Shown here: positions 52,401 to 61,697 of the stretch, in pieces
Layout: each line of letters starts with the position of its first letter
Numbering within the stretch: position 1 is the first letter of the stretch
Assembly: GCF_006363815.1 (NCBI RefSeq)
Contig: NZ_RRYT01000004.1
Span: 124,001 to 188,000, forward strand
Length of the DNA: 64,000 bases
From: Thermomonospora catenispora
GTDB lineage: Bacteria; Actinomycetota; Actinomycetes; Streptosporangiales; Streptosporangiaceae
Direction of reading: 5' to 3'
Notes under the pieces: generated by a model
The model's database searches: none
Told to the model about the DNA's origin: nothing
What the model saw: the letters and a program-made list of their open reading frames with translations, nothing else
Position numbers and translations under genes: made by a program

Positions 52401-54109
52401 TCCGCATGCTGCTGCGCGTGCTCGGGAACGAGCACGCCCGGCCGGTGCGCCGCACCGTGGCCCTGATGACGATGACCGCGGTGGCCGAGGGACTGTCCTA
52501 CGCGCTGCTGGTCCCCGTGCTGCGGGCGCTGCTGGGGAACGCCCCCGAGGACGCCCGCCCCTGGCTGGTCGCGTTCGGGGCCGCGGTCGCGGGCTACGGG
52601 GTGCTGCGTTACGTCAGCGACCTGTCGGGGTTCCGCGTCGGGACCACGCTGCTGCACGGCATGTACCACCGCATCGGCGACCACCTGGCCCGCCTGCCCG
52701 TCGGCTGGTACGGCCCGAGCCGCATCGGCGAGGTGTCGGTGCTGGCGAGCCGCGGGGTCCTGCAGGCGATGAGCGTGATCGCGCATCTGCTGGCGCCGTT
52801 CATCTCCGCCTGCGCGACCCCCCTGACGATCGTCGTGGTGATGGTCGCCTTCGACTGGCGGATGGGGCTGGCCGCGCTGGCCGCCGCACCCGCCGTGGCG
52901 GCGATCCAGATCTGGACGGGCCGCCTGCTGGCCGCCGCCGACGCCGAGCGCGCCGCACGCGACCACGAGGCCACCGCGCGTGTCATCGAGTACCTGCAGG
53001 CCCAGCCGGTGCTGCGCGTCGGCGGCCGGACCCGCGAACGCTTCCGGCTGCTGGACGACTCGCTGCGCGAACTCCGGCGCGCCTCCCGCCGCACCGTGCT
53101 GTCGACGCTGCCCGGCGTCGTGGGCCTGACGCTCACGGTGCAGGCGGGATTCACCGTGCTGCTGGCCCTGGGCGCCCACCTCGCCCTGGACGGGGAGATC
53201 GGCGCGGCAGAGGTCCTGGCGATCCTGGTGCTGGCCGCCCGCTGCGCCGACCCGCTGCTGTCGCTGTCCGACCTCGGCGGCAAGCTCCGCATCGCCCGGT
53301 CCGAACTGGCCAGGCTCGAGACGCTGCTGAACACCGAACCGCTGCCGGAGCCCCCGGCGCCGATCCGGCCGCACCGCCACGACCTGGAGCTGGAGTCCGT
53401 CACCTTCCGGCACGGCGACCGCACGGTGATCGACGGCGTGTCGCTGTCGGTGCCGCAGGGACGGCGGCTCGCCGTCGTCGGGCCGTCGGGCGCCGGCAAG
53501 AGCACCCTGCTGCAGCTGCTCGCCCGGTTCCACGACGTGGACGCGGGCGCGGTGCGCATCGGCGGCGTGGACGTGCGCGACATCGACACCGAGACGCTGA
53601 TGTCCCAGATCGCCATCGTCTTCCAGGACGTCTACCTCTTCGAGGGCACGATCGAGGAGAACGTGCGGCTGGGCCGCCCCGACGCCGACGAGTCCGAGGT
53701 GCGGGCGGCGGCCGCCGCCGCCCGGCTGGACGAGGTGATCGAACGGCTGCCCAAGGGCTGGGCGACCGACGTCGGCGAGGGCGGAGCCCTGCTGTCGGGC
53801 GGCGAACGCCAGCGCGTCTCGATCGCACGGGCGCTGCTGAAGAACGCCCCCATCGTCCTGTTGGACGAGGTGACCTCCGCGCTCGACCCGGTCAACGATG
53901 CCGCCGTCCACGACGGCATCGAACGCCTGATGGCGGGCCGGACCGTGGTGATGGTGACGCACCGGATGCGCACCGCGCGACGCGCCGACCGCGTCGTCTT
54001 CCTCGACGGCGGTCGCATCGTCGAAGAAGGCGACCACGACGAACTGCTGCGCCGAGGCGGCCGCTACGCCGACTTCTGGAACCTCGCCATGACCCCGGCG
54101 GGCGAATGA
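52397..54109 (+). CDS. ABC transporter half-molecule 2 (type IV fold, IrtB/YbtQ-like)
   Basis: A 570-residue fused permease-ATPase starting MIRMLLRVLGNEHARPVRRT. Six helices precede the ATPase with VGPSGAGKSTLLQLLARFH, QDVYLFEGTIEENVRLG, signature LLSGGERQRVSIARALLK, IVLLDEVTSALDPVND and MVTHRMRTARRAD. Both halves keep canonical Walker and signature motifs, so both ATP sites may be active. It overlaps the previous half-transporter by four bases and ends the operon. The next gene lies 314 bases on, in DNA of lower GC. Confidence 0.9.
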   Translation: MIRMLLRVLGNEHARPVRRTVALMTMTAVAEGLSYALLVPVLRALLGNAPEDARPWLVAFGAAVAGYGVLRYVSDLSGFRVGTTLLHGMYHRIGDHLARLPVGWYGPSRIGEVSVLASRGVLQAMSVIAHLLAPFISACATPLTIVVVMVAFDWRMGLAALAAAPAVAAIQIWTGRLLAAADAERAARDHEATARVIEYLQAQPVLRVGGRTRERFRLLDDSLRELRRASRRTVLSTLPGVVGLTLTVQAGFTVLLALGAHLALDGEIGAAEVLAILVLAARCADPLLSLSDLGGKLRIARSELARLETLLNTEPLPEPPAPIRPHRHDLELESVTFRHGDRTVIDGVSLSVPQGRRLAVVGPSGAGKSTLLQLLARFHDVDAGAVRIGGVDVRDIDTETLMSQIAIVFQDVYLFEGTIEENVRLGRPDADESEVRAAAAAARLDEVIERLPKGWATDVGEGGALLSGGERQRVSIARALLKNAPIVLLDEVTSALDPVNDAAVHDGIERLMAGRTVVMVTHRMRTARRADRVVFLDGGRIVEEGDHDELLRRGGRYADFWNLAMTPAGE

Positions 54110-54423
54110 CCGGGCCGTTCGCCGGCTGTCACATCTGCCGCCGGCGGCCTGGTGAATCTCATCCGTGTCGCATCGGACCCCTGTGCCGTATTGGGCCGAA
54201 TGACGCTCGAGGCCACAGCGCCGTGTCCACGAGCACGTCTACATTCGGCTGCTGCGGGAGAACGCGGGTGCGGAAACCTCCTCCCTTCCGCTCTTCGCAC
54301 GGCCTGTGCCTCGCAATGCCGCCTGCCCCGAGCACGGTATGTGGCCTGATGCGGCCCATCTGGGCACGGCTGAGTTTGGTATGTCTCTTACCGGCATGCC
54401 CTCCCACGCGACAGGAGTTTTCG
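54110..54423 (+). other. 314-bp lower-GC gap before the STAND-kinase gene
   Basis: No gene recognised. The base composition drops compared with the ABC operon and stays lower through the following gene, suggesting the left edge of an acquired segment. The open frame of the next gene continues through it but without a credible start; ACAGGAG just before 54424 marks the real one. No direct repeats bounding an insertion were seen. Confidence 0.5.
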
Positions 54424-57400
54424 ATGGCGTTTGAACCCAGATTCCGTCGAGTCGCGGCGCTGGAGCGGCGGTTCGTCGATCGTGAAGGTCCATTGGCGGC
54501 GGTGGCCGAGGAGCTGACACGGATCGGCGACGGCCCTCGGGTGCTCAACCTGACGGGAATCGGGGGGATCGGCAAGTCTCGACTGCTGCGAGAGATCCGG
54601 GAACGCGTCGAACGGGGCGGGTATCGCACGGCTGTGCTGGACCTTCAGGTACCGGCACTGCGTCAACAGGCGGATGCTCTGGCGGTGCTTCGGGTGCGGC
54701 TGGGCGAACAGGGTGTCCGTTTTGACCGCTATGACATCGCCTATGCGGTTCTGTGGCAACGCCTCCATCCCCACCTGCGGATCAATGAGCGTGATCTGCC
54801 GTTCGCCCAGGACAGTGAGGTGCTCTCCAGCGTGCTGGACGCCGCCTCGGGCGTTCCCGTCTTCGGGACCGCCATCGGGCTCGTTCGCCTGCTCGAGCGG
54901 GCGCGTTCGGGCCAGCGGCGACGACGGGCGCTGAAGATCGACACGACGCTCAAGCAGTTGGACGAGCTGCCCAACGCGGAGCTGGTCGATGCCGTGACGT
55001 ACTACTTCGCGGAAGACCTGCGCGACGATTCCACCGAACGCCCGTACACGATCTTCATCGATGCCTACGAAGCGATGCGCGGCCAGGACGACGCCTGGTT
55101 GCAGGACCTGGTGGCACAACTCGACCGCGGACTGACCGTGATCGCCAGCAGGGAACCCGTGCCCTGGGACGGCGAATGGGAGCAGGTCATACGGACGGAG
55201 CCGATCGACGGCCTACCCTTGGAAGCCCGACTGGAACTGCTGGCGGACGGCGGGATCGACGATCCGCAAGAACGGTGGGCGATCGCGACCGCCAGTGAAG
55301 GGGTGCCGTTCTACCTGCATCTCGCAGTGGACACCCGGTCGCGGGGCGTGGGAGGGGTCGTGTCCGGAGCAGAGATCTTGCGGCGATTCCTCCAGCATGT
55401 GGATCCCGCGGAGATCCGTTTCCTGGAACTGCTGTCGGTGGCGCGGCTGTTCGACTTCGAGGTCTTCCGCAGGCTCGCGGCGGCTTTCGACCTTCCCGGT
55501 CACCGAATGGCATGGGAGTCGCTGACCTCCTATTCCTTTGTCTATTCGGCAGGGGCGGATCACCTTCAGCTGCATCAGCTCATGGCCGGAGCGCTACGGG
55601 AACGTCTGTCACCGGAAGTACAGCGAGACGTTCACCGGGTGCTGCGCACGATCTGGGACGAGCGCGGGAATCTGCACGAGGCCGCTTATCACGGTCTGGC
55701 CTCCGGTGATCTCACTGAGGCCGAACTGCTGGAGTACGCGGACGAGATCAAGACCAGGGGCGGCGCGCGAGGGATCGGGGGGCTGCTCGCCGAGCTGGGC
55801 GATCGGCCTGACATGGCCAACGCCGCCCGCTGCCTCAAGGCCGAGCAAGCGATCCTGCTCGGCAACATCGAGCAGGCGGGAGCGCTCACTGAGGGGGTGC
55901 CCCTCTCCTTCGGGACGCCAGCCGCCGAGCGGCTGGCCGTGGCGGCAGGGCACGCTCGGCGGATAGCCGGCGACACCGCGGCCGCATTGGACATCTACAC
56001 CCGTACTCTCCAGCACGCATCCGGCGGGTGCCGGCTCGACGCGGGGCTGTGGGCCGCGGACCTGCACATGGCGCAGGGCCGATTCGACCAGGCCCGGCAG
56101 ATCGTCGCCGAGATCCAAAGCGATTGCGGCGACCAAGACGCCGAGCTGCGCGGGGACCTGGCCCGGTTGCTCCACCTGGCCGACCGGTTCTGTTACGACT
56201 TCGACGGGGCACGCCGTCATCTGGATGAGGCGACCCGGTGGTATGTGGAGGCCCAATCGGTTTTCGGGCAGAGCGCCGTCAAGACCAATGAAGCAGAACT
56301 GCTCGCGTGGACGGACCCTCGGGCGGCCGTGCCCGTCGCGGCCGAAGCCGTCGAGGTGCACAGGGAACTGGGGGCACTGCACGAGCTGGGGAAGGCGTAC
56401 ACGGCGCTGGCCCAGGCCCAACTTCTGCTGGGGCGGCTACAGGAGGCGGCAACGTCGCTGGAGCAGGCGTGCGACGCGCTGGAACGGGCGCGCTATCGCT
56501 CCGGTCGGGCCCGTGCGGAGCTGTTGCGGGCGTTTCTGCTGGCGCGACGCGGACTGCCGCTGAAGGCGGCGGACTCGGCTCGGCAGGCGGTGGCCGAGCT
56601 GCAGGCGGTCGAGGTCTACCCCACCTTGATCCTGCTCGCGGCACGGCTGCTGGAGGAGCTGGGGTTGCCCGACCCCGAGGTGGAGAGGGCCGCGGGACAA
56701 GCACGTGCGGTGTTGGGCGAGGCGTTCGACAACGTCACAGCCGAGCGGGTCGACCAGCTGCTCGGGCTGCAACCGACCGCTTTGTACGAGGCGGCGGTGC
56801 GATCACCGGAGGCCGCGGCCGGGTTCTACAACCAGAACGTGCGGGTCGGAGACCTGCTCGTCCGGGTGCCCATCGCCGGGGCGGACGGAATGGATCTGAA
56901 GATCTGGCCGGAGAACGAGGTGCTGGCGGCGATCGGACCGCACCTCAACGAGGAGACGTGCGAGCGTGTTCCGCGGCTGAGGTTCGCTTCGGCGAACCCG
57001 ATGTACCAGATCCATGAGTTTGTCGTCGGCGAGGTCCTGGACCAGACCGCCCCGCGCGGGGTTCGGGTGCCTGCGCATGTCCTGGGAGATGTGGCCGAGC
57101 TGTTCCGCCTCTTGGCGGAGGTGCCGTTGCGGGAGCTGCCGGCACTGCCGGAGGGCTGGCCTGAGGACGGGGACACCGTCGCGTTCGCGCGGCGGCTGTC
57201 AACGGTGACCGGGCAGGTGTACGAGACGTTCCGGCACGACTACGCCATCGAGTTCCGGGAATTGGGCATCCCCGTGGCTCTCCCCGGTGCGGTGGGACAC
57301 GCTGACTCGTCGTCCGTTCTGCCTGCTGCACTCCGATGTGCACCGGAAGAACATGATCATCACCGAAGGGCGGACTGTCTTTTTGGACTGGGAACTGGCC

Positions 57401-57751
57401 CTGTGGGGCGATCCGGTGTACGAGCTGGCCGTCCACCTGCACAAGATGACCTACTTCGACGACGAGCGTGACGTGCTGTTGGACCGCTGGCAGCGCACCA
57501 TGCCGCTGGACATGACCCAGGGGTGGCGTAGAGACCTGCAGACCTACCTGGCCCATGAGCGCGTCAAGTCCGCCGTCGTCGACACCGTCCGATACACCCA
57601 GCTGGTCCGTTCGGGGGATCAGACTCAGGAGCAGGAACGCCACCTGCTCGACAAGCTCACCGCAAAACTCAACGCCGCCGGTGCCTACTGGGGTTGGAGC
57701 CGTCCCATCGACCGCGACCGGGTGGAACGGGTCGTGCGCGCCGATCACTGA
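54424..57751 (+). pseudogene. STAND NTPase - TPR - APH-type kinase fusion, split by a +1 frameshift
   Basis: Frame 1 (54424 to the shift) begins behind AGGAG and encodes an NTPase: P-loop GIGGIGKS (residues 45-52), Walker B YTIFIDAYEAM (208-218), VIASREPVPW (239-248), the GxP-type ASEGVPFYLHLAVD (290-303) and an MHD-like LQLHQLMAGALRERL (381-395), so a NB-ARC/STAND switch. Helical TPR-like repeats follow (400-785), then the N-lobe of an aminoglycoside phosphotransferase-like kinase (about 800-950). Near 57265-57300 the frame must shift +1; the next frame holds the catalytic loop LLHSDVHRKNMIITEGR, LDWELALWGDP and HLHKM, to a stop at 57751. Without the shift frame 1 continues with nonsense to 57471. 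Neighbouring genes are intact. Lower GC suggests transfer. A sequencing error, a real mutation or programmed frameshifting are possible. Confidence 0.8.
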
Positions 57752-57972
57752 CGGGCATCGGGTCACGGGCGTTCCGGAGCATGGGCTGCCGTAGACGAGG
57801 TCGGAAGGGCGTGGACGCCGATGACGACCTCGATGTGCAGTGGCGAGAGAGCGGAAAACCGGGCCGCGACGACGGGCAGCGGCGTGGACCATGCCGTTCA
57901 TGCCCGTGTCGTACGGCCCTGGAGCCCTCCTGCGAACGCACGAACACGCCGTCTATCGTTCGCGGTATTGAG

Positions 57973-57989
57973 CCTCCTCACCGAGGAGG
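57973..57989. terminator. 7-bp hairpin immediately after hypF
   Basis: CCTCCTC (57973-57979), a 3-base loop and GAGGAGG (57983-57989) form a tight stem one base beyond the hypF stop on the minus strand. The rest of 57752-57972 shows no gene. No T-run, so termination is plausible but unproven. Confidence 0.4.
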
Positions 57990-57990
57990 G

Positions 57991-60276
57991 TCAGTTCCAG
58001 CGGCGGGCCCGGGCGGCGGCCACCGCGGCCTGGCCCAGGGAGATGCCGCCGTCGTTGGGCGGGACCCGGTGGTGGGTCAGCACATGGAAGTTCTCCCGCT
58101 CCAGCCCGGTGACCAGACGCTCCAGCAGGGTGATGTTCTGGAAGACGCCGCCGGACAGCGCGACGGTGCGCAGCCCGACGCGGTCGCGGAGCAGGCAGGC
58201 GGCGCGGACGGCCGCCGAGGCCAGCCCGTTGTGGAAGCGGGCGGCGACGCGGGCGACGCCGACCCCGGAGGCCAGGTCGCCGATGACCCCGCGGACCAGG
58301 TCGGCGGCGTTGACGACGACCGGCGGACCCTTGGTGATGGTGGCGGCGTACCCGCCGCTCTCATTGAGGTCGATGCGCTGTTCGAGCTCGATGGCGGCCT
58401 GGCCCTCGTAGCAGATCTCGTCCCGGACGCCGAGGATCGCGGCGACCGCGTCGAAGAGCCGGCCCGCGCTGGAGGTGAGCGGGGAGTTGGTGCCGGTGCG
58501 GGCCATCGTCACGACCGCCTGCCAGCGGTCCCGGTGGCGGTGCAGCACGGGCAGGTCCGGCACGCCGTCGCCGTAGAGCGCGTCCAGATAGGCGGCGGCC
58601 ATCCGCCACGGCTCCCGCACGGCCGCGGTGCCGCCGGGCATGGGCACGGGGGCCAGATGCCCGGCGCGTTCATAGTCGACCAGGTCGGCGATGAGGAACT
58701 CACCGCCCCACAGGGTGCCGTCGGGGCCGTAGCCCAGGCCGTCGAACGCGATGCCGATCACCGGCCCGGACACCCCGTTGTCGGCCAGGCAGGAGGCGAT
58801 GTGGGCGTGGTGGTGCTGGACCCCCACCAGCTCCACGTCGGTGCGCTCCAGCGCGTACTTGGTCGACAGGTACTCCGGGTGCAGGTCGTGCGCCACCGTC
58901 TGCGGCCGGATCCCCAGCAGCCGGCAGAAATGCTCGATGCCCTCGGTGTAGGCGCGCAGCGTCGTGTAGTTCTCCAGGTCGCCGATGTGATGGGACACGA
59001 ACGCGTGATGCTCGCGGCCCAGGCAGAAGGTGTTCTTCAGCTCCGCCCCGCACGCCAGCACCGGATGCGGGAACGGCCACTTCATCGGCACCGGCGAGGG
59101 CACATATCCCCGCGAGCGTCGGATCGGCAGCTCACGCCCCCGGAACACGCGCACCACCGAGTCGTCCACCCGCACATGGATCGGCCGGTCGTGGGTGAGG
59201 AAGCCGTCCGCGACCTGTGCCAGGCGTTCCCGCGCGTCCTCGTCCCGGTAGGCGATCGGCTCGTCCGACAGGTTCCCGCTGGTCAGCACGAACGGACGGC
59301 CCAGCTCCTCGGCGAGCAGATGGTGCAGCGGCGTGTACGGCAGCATCACCCCCAGCTCCCGGCACCCCGGCGCGACCGCGTCGGCCACCCGGGCGATCGG
59401 CAGCCGCGGCGCCAGCACGATCGGACGCCGCGGCCCGGTCAGCACCCGTTCCGCCGCCGCGTCCAACCGGACCAGCGAACGGGCCGACGCCAGATCGGGG
59501 GCCATCACCGCGAACGGCTTGGCCTCCCGGTGCTTGCGCGCCCGCAGTTCCGCCACCGCCTGCGGGTGGTCGGCCAGCGCGGCCAGGTGGTAGCCGCCCA
59601 GCCCTTTGACCGCCAGGATCCGGCCCTCCCGCAGCCACCGCACCGCCTGCTCCAGCGGGTCCCCGGGGACCTCCTGCCATGCGGCGTCCAGCAGCCGCAG
59701 CGTCGGCCCGCACGTCGGGCAGCACACCGGCTGGGCGTGGAACCGCCGGTCGTCCGGGTCGCCGTACTCCGCCGCGCAGTCCGCGCACATGGCGAAGTCC
59801 GCCATGGTCGTCCGGCACCGGTCATAGGGGACGTCCCGCACGATGGTGAAGCGCGGACCGCACGCCGTGCAGTTGGTGAACGCGTACCGGTGCCGCCGCG
59901 CCGCGGGGTCGGCGATCTCGCTCAGGCACTCGGCGCAGGTGGCGGTGTCCGGGGCCACCAGCGCGTCCTGGTCCCCCGAGTCCCGGTCGCTGGGCACGAT
60001 CCGGAAGCCGCGTTCGCCGATCGGCGTCGTGTGCTCGGTCGTGATCCGCTCCACCACCGCCAGCGGCGGCGACGTGCGGGCCAGGTCGGCGGTGAACTTG
60101 GCCACCATCTGCGGCGAGCCCTCCGCCTCCACGAACACGCCTCGCGAGTCGTTGCCCACGAACCCCGCCAGGCCGTACCGATCCGCCAGCCCGTACACGA
60201 ACGGGCGGAACCCCACCCCCTGAACGATCCCTTCCACACGCAGGCGCACCCGCGTTGCGCTCCGCGAACCGGTCAC
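57991..60276 (-). CDS. hypF: Carbamoyltransferase HypF
   Basis: A 761-residue protein making the carbamoyl group for the cyanide ligands, working with HypE. Order of domains: acylphosphatase (residues 10-95, EGIVQGVGFRPFVYGLADRY), two zinc fingers (C114/C117 with C164/C167, and C136/C139 with C186/C189), a YrdC-like carbamoyl-adenylate domain (about 200-390, RKHREAKPFAVMAPD) and a Kae1-like transferase with HHHAHIASCLADNG. The GTG at 60276 lies five bases after the stop of the SIS gene upstream. It is the last gene of a leftward operon with two SIS genes and a second hypC-like gene. Confidence 0.95.
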   Translation of the reverse strand: MTGSRSATRVRLRVEGIVQGVGFRPFVYGLADRYGLAGFVGNDSRGVFVEAEGSPQMVAKFTADLARTSPPLAVVERITTEHTTPIGERGFRIVPSDRDSGDQDALVAPDTATCAECLSEIADPAARRHRYAFTNCTACGPRFTIVRDVPYDRCRTTMADFAMCADCAAEYGDPDDRRFHAQPVCCPTCGPTLRLLDAAWQEVPGDPLEQAVRWLREGRILAVKGLGGYHLAALADHPQAVAELRARKHREAKPFAVMAPDLASARSLVRLDAAAERVLTGPRRPIVLAPRLPIARVADAVAPGCRELGVMLPYTPLHHLLAEELGRPFVLTSGNLSDEPIAYRDEDARERLAQVADGFLTHDRPIHVRVDDSVVRVFRGRELPIRRSRGYVPSPVPMKWPFPHPVLACGAELKNTFCLGREHHAFVSHHIGDLENYTTLRAYTEGIEHFCRLLGIRPQTVAHDLHPEYLSTKYALERTDVELVGVQHHHAHIASCLADNGVSGPVIGIAFDGLGYGPDGTLWGGEFLIADLVDYERAGHLAPVPMPGGTAAVREPWRMAAAYLDALYGDGVPDLPVLHRHRDRWQAVVTMARTGTNSPLTSSAGRLFDAVAAILGVRDEICYEGQAAIELEQRIDLNESGGYAATITKGPPVVVNAADLVRGVIGDLASGVGVARVAARFHNGLASAAVRAACLLRDRVGLRTVALSGGVFQNITLLERLVTGLERENFHVLTHHRVPPNDGGISLGQAAVAAARARRWN

Positions 60277-60280
60277 CGGA

Positions 60281-60928
60281 TCACAGCCCCCCGTCCAGCG
60301 CGTGCTGCGTCAGCTCCCACAGCACGTGATAGAGCGTCATCTGAGCCTCTTGAATGCGGTGCACGGACGAGGACGGCACGACGAACAGGTGCTCGACCGT
60401 CCCGGCCGTGCTCAGCGCCCCGCCGTCGTAGCCGGCGAACCCGACCGTCACCAGGCCGCGGCGGGCCGCCTCGGCGAACGCGGCCACCACGTTGGCCGAT
60501 CCGCCGCTCGTCGACAGGCCCACCGCGATGTCGCCGGCCCGCCCGAGCGCGGCGATCTGGCGGGCGAACACCACCTCGAAACCCACGTCGTTGGACAACG
60601 CCGTCACCGCGGCCACGTCCTGGGGCAGGCACGTCGCCGGCAGCGGCCGCGCCGGGGCCGGCGGGCGCACGAACAGCGCGGTCAGGGCCTGGGCGTCGGT
60701 GCTGCTGCCGCCGTTCCCGAACGCCAGCAGCCGCCCGCCGGCCCGGAACGCCTCGGCCATCCGGCGGGCGCAGGCCGTCAGCCGTTCGCCGTGCGCGGCG
60801 GCCAGCGACCGGCGCAACGCGGCGATCTCGCGGGCCTTGTCCTCGGTGGAACGCCGCACCTCGGCGAGCACCTCGTCCAGATCGGCGGGATCCGCCGGGT
60901 GCAGGAACGGATACAGCGTCTCGGTCAT
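60281..60928 (-). CDS. SIS-domain GmhA-like protein, hydrogenase-linked (paralog 1)
   Basis: A 215-residue sugar-isomerase (SIS) domain protein resembling sedoheptulose-7-phosphate isomerase GmhA. Phosphate-binding loops are FGNGGSSTDAQ (70-80) and GLSTSGGSANVVAAF. Compared with E. coli GmhA, whose metal ligands I recall as His61, Glu65, Gln172 and His180, this protein keeps the C-terminal pair (Gln193 and His201 in IQEAQMTLYHVLWE) but has Ala81 and Leu85 where the first His and Glu should be. Position next to hypF and a hypC-like gene ties it to hydrogenase maturation or regulation rather than LPS synthesis. Role unknown. Confidence 0.85.
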   Translation of the reverse strand: MTETLYPFLHPADPADLDEVLAEVRRSTEDKAREIAALRRSLAAAHGERLTACARRMAEAFRAGGRLLAFGNGGSSTDAQALTALFVRPPAPARPLPATCLPQDVAAVTALSNDVGFEVVFARQIAALGRAGDIAVGLSTSGGSANVVAAFAEAARRGLVTVGFAGYDGGALSTAGTVEHLFVVPSSSVHRIQEAQMTLYHVLWELTQHALDGGL

Positions 60929-61131
60929 GACGGCACCACCGCGATCGCCTCCCCGGCGTGCACGAGCACCACGTCGCCCACGTCGGCGTCGACCAGCGCG
61001 ACGCTGACCCGTTCGGGGCCGGCCTCGGTGTCCACCAGCGCCAGCCCGTCGTCCAGCACCGCGGTGATCCGGGCGCGCACCGCGGTGTCCGAGCAGGTGA
61101 CGCACACCTCGCCGGTGCAGTGGTCGCTCAT
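60925..61131 (-). CDS. HypC/HupF-like chaperone, Cys-rich short paralog
   Basis: A 68-residue protein with the HypC beta fold (ARITAVLDDGLALVDTEAGP, then DVVLVHAGEAIAVV). Instead of the usual Met-Cys N-terminus it begins MSDHCTGEVCVTCSDTAVRA, with cysteines at 5, 10 and 13, and lacks HypC's C-terminal helix. The canonical HypC is at 44013-44291. Overlaps of four bases with both SIS genes show that it is translated with them. It may bind a metal or carry a modified iron unit, but that is speculation. Confidence 0.82.
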   Translation of the reverse strand: MSDHCTGEVCVTCSDTAVRARITAVLDDGLALVDTEAGPERVSVALVDADVGDVVLVHAGEAIAVVPS

Positions 61132-61697
61132 CGGATCCGCTCCAGGAAGACGTGCACCAGCTCCCACAGCACGTGGTAGATCGTCACGTGGATCTCCTTG
61201 GCCACGGTCGGGTCGGCGCAGCGGGCGACCAGGCGATGGTCGGCTTCGAGGTCGTCGCCGTCGGCGCCGGTCAGCGCCACCGTCAGGGCGCCTCGTTCCC
61301 GCGCCGCCGCCAGCCCGTTGCGGACGGCGGGGCAGCTGCCCGTGCAGACGCCCATGACGATGTCGTCCGGCGCCGCCAGCAGCCGGAGCTGGGCGGCGAA
61401 CATCTCCTCGGGGCCGTCCTCGGAGGTGATCGCGGTGAGCGCGGCCGGGTCGGCGCTCAGCGACATCGCGGGCAGCGCCCGGGTGCCGACGACCACCGGA
61501 TGCACGAACTCCACCGCGATGTGCTGGGCGTCCGTCGCCGAGGCCCCGCTGCCGAACACCAGCAGCCGGCCGCCCCGGTGGAACCGCCGCGCCATGTCGC
61601 GGCACGCCCGCGCCACCGCCTCGGCGTCGTCGATAAGCGCCCGCCCCGGGGCCTCGCGGCGCTGGAACGCCGCCTCCACCAGCGCCGTGCCGCTCAT
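61128..61697 (-). CDS. SIS-domain GmhA-like protein, hydrogenase-linked (paralog 2)
   Basis: A 189-residue SIS-domain protein with VFGSGASATDAQHIAVEF (residues 48-64) and a C-terminal EIHVTIYHVLWELVHVF. The metal-ligand pattern is the reverse of paralog 1: His59 and Glu63 are kept, His175 too, but the Gln position is Lys167. As GmhA sites form between subunits, the two paralogs could complete one another's site. I chose the ATG at 61697, which overlaps the PadR stop; longer starts run through that gene. Confidence 0.85.
   Translation of the reverse strand: MSGTALVEAAFQRREAPGRALIDDAEAVARACRDMARRFHRGGRLLVFGSGASATDAQHIAVEFVHPVVVGTRALPAMSLSADPAALTAITSEDGPEEMFAAQLRLLAAPDDIVMGVCTGSCPAVRNGLAAARERGALTVALTGADGDDLEADHRLVARCADPTVAKEIHVTIYHVLWELVHVFLERIR

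Noticed and set aside
57694-60930. Long plus-strand open frame opposite hypF and the SIS gene
   Set aside because: hypF on the minus strand has every domain and motif; the plus-strand translation is low-complexity.
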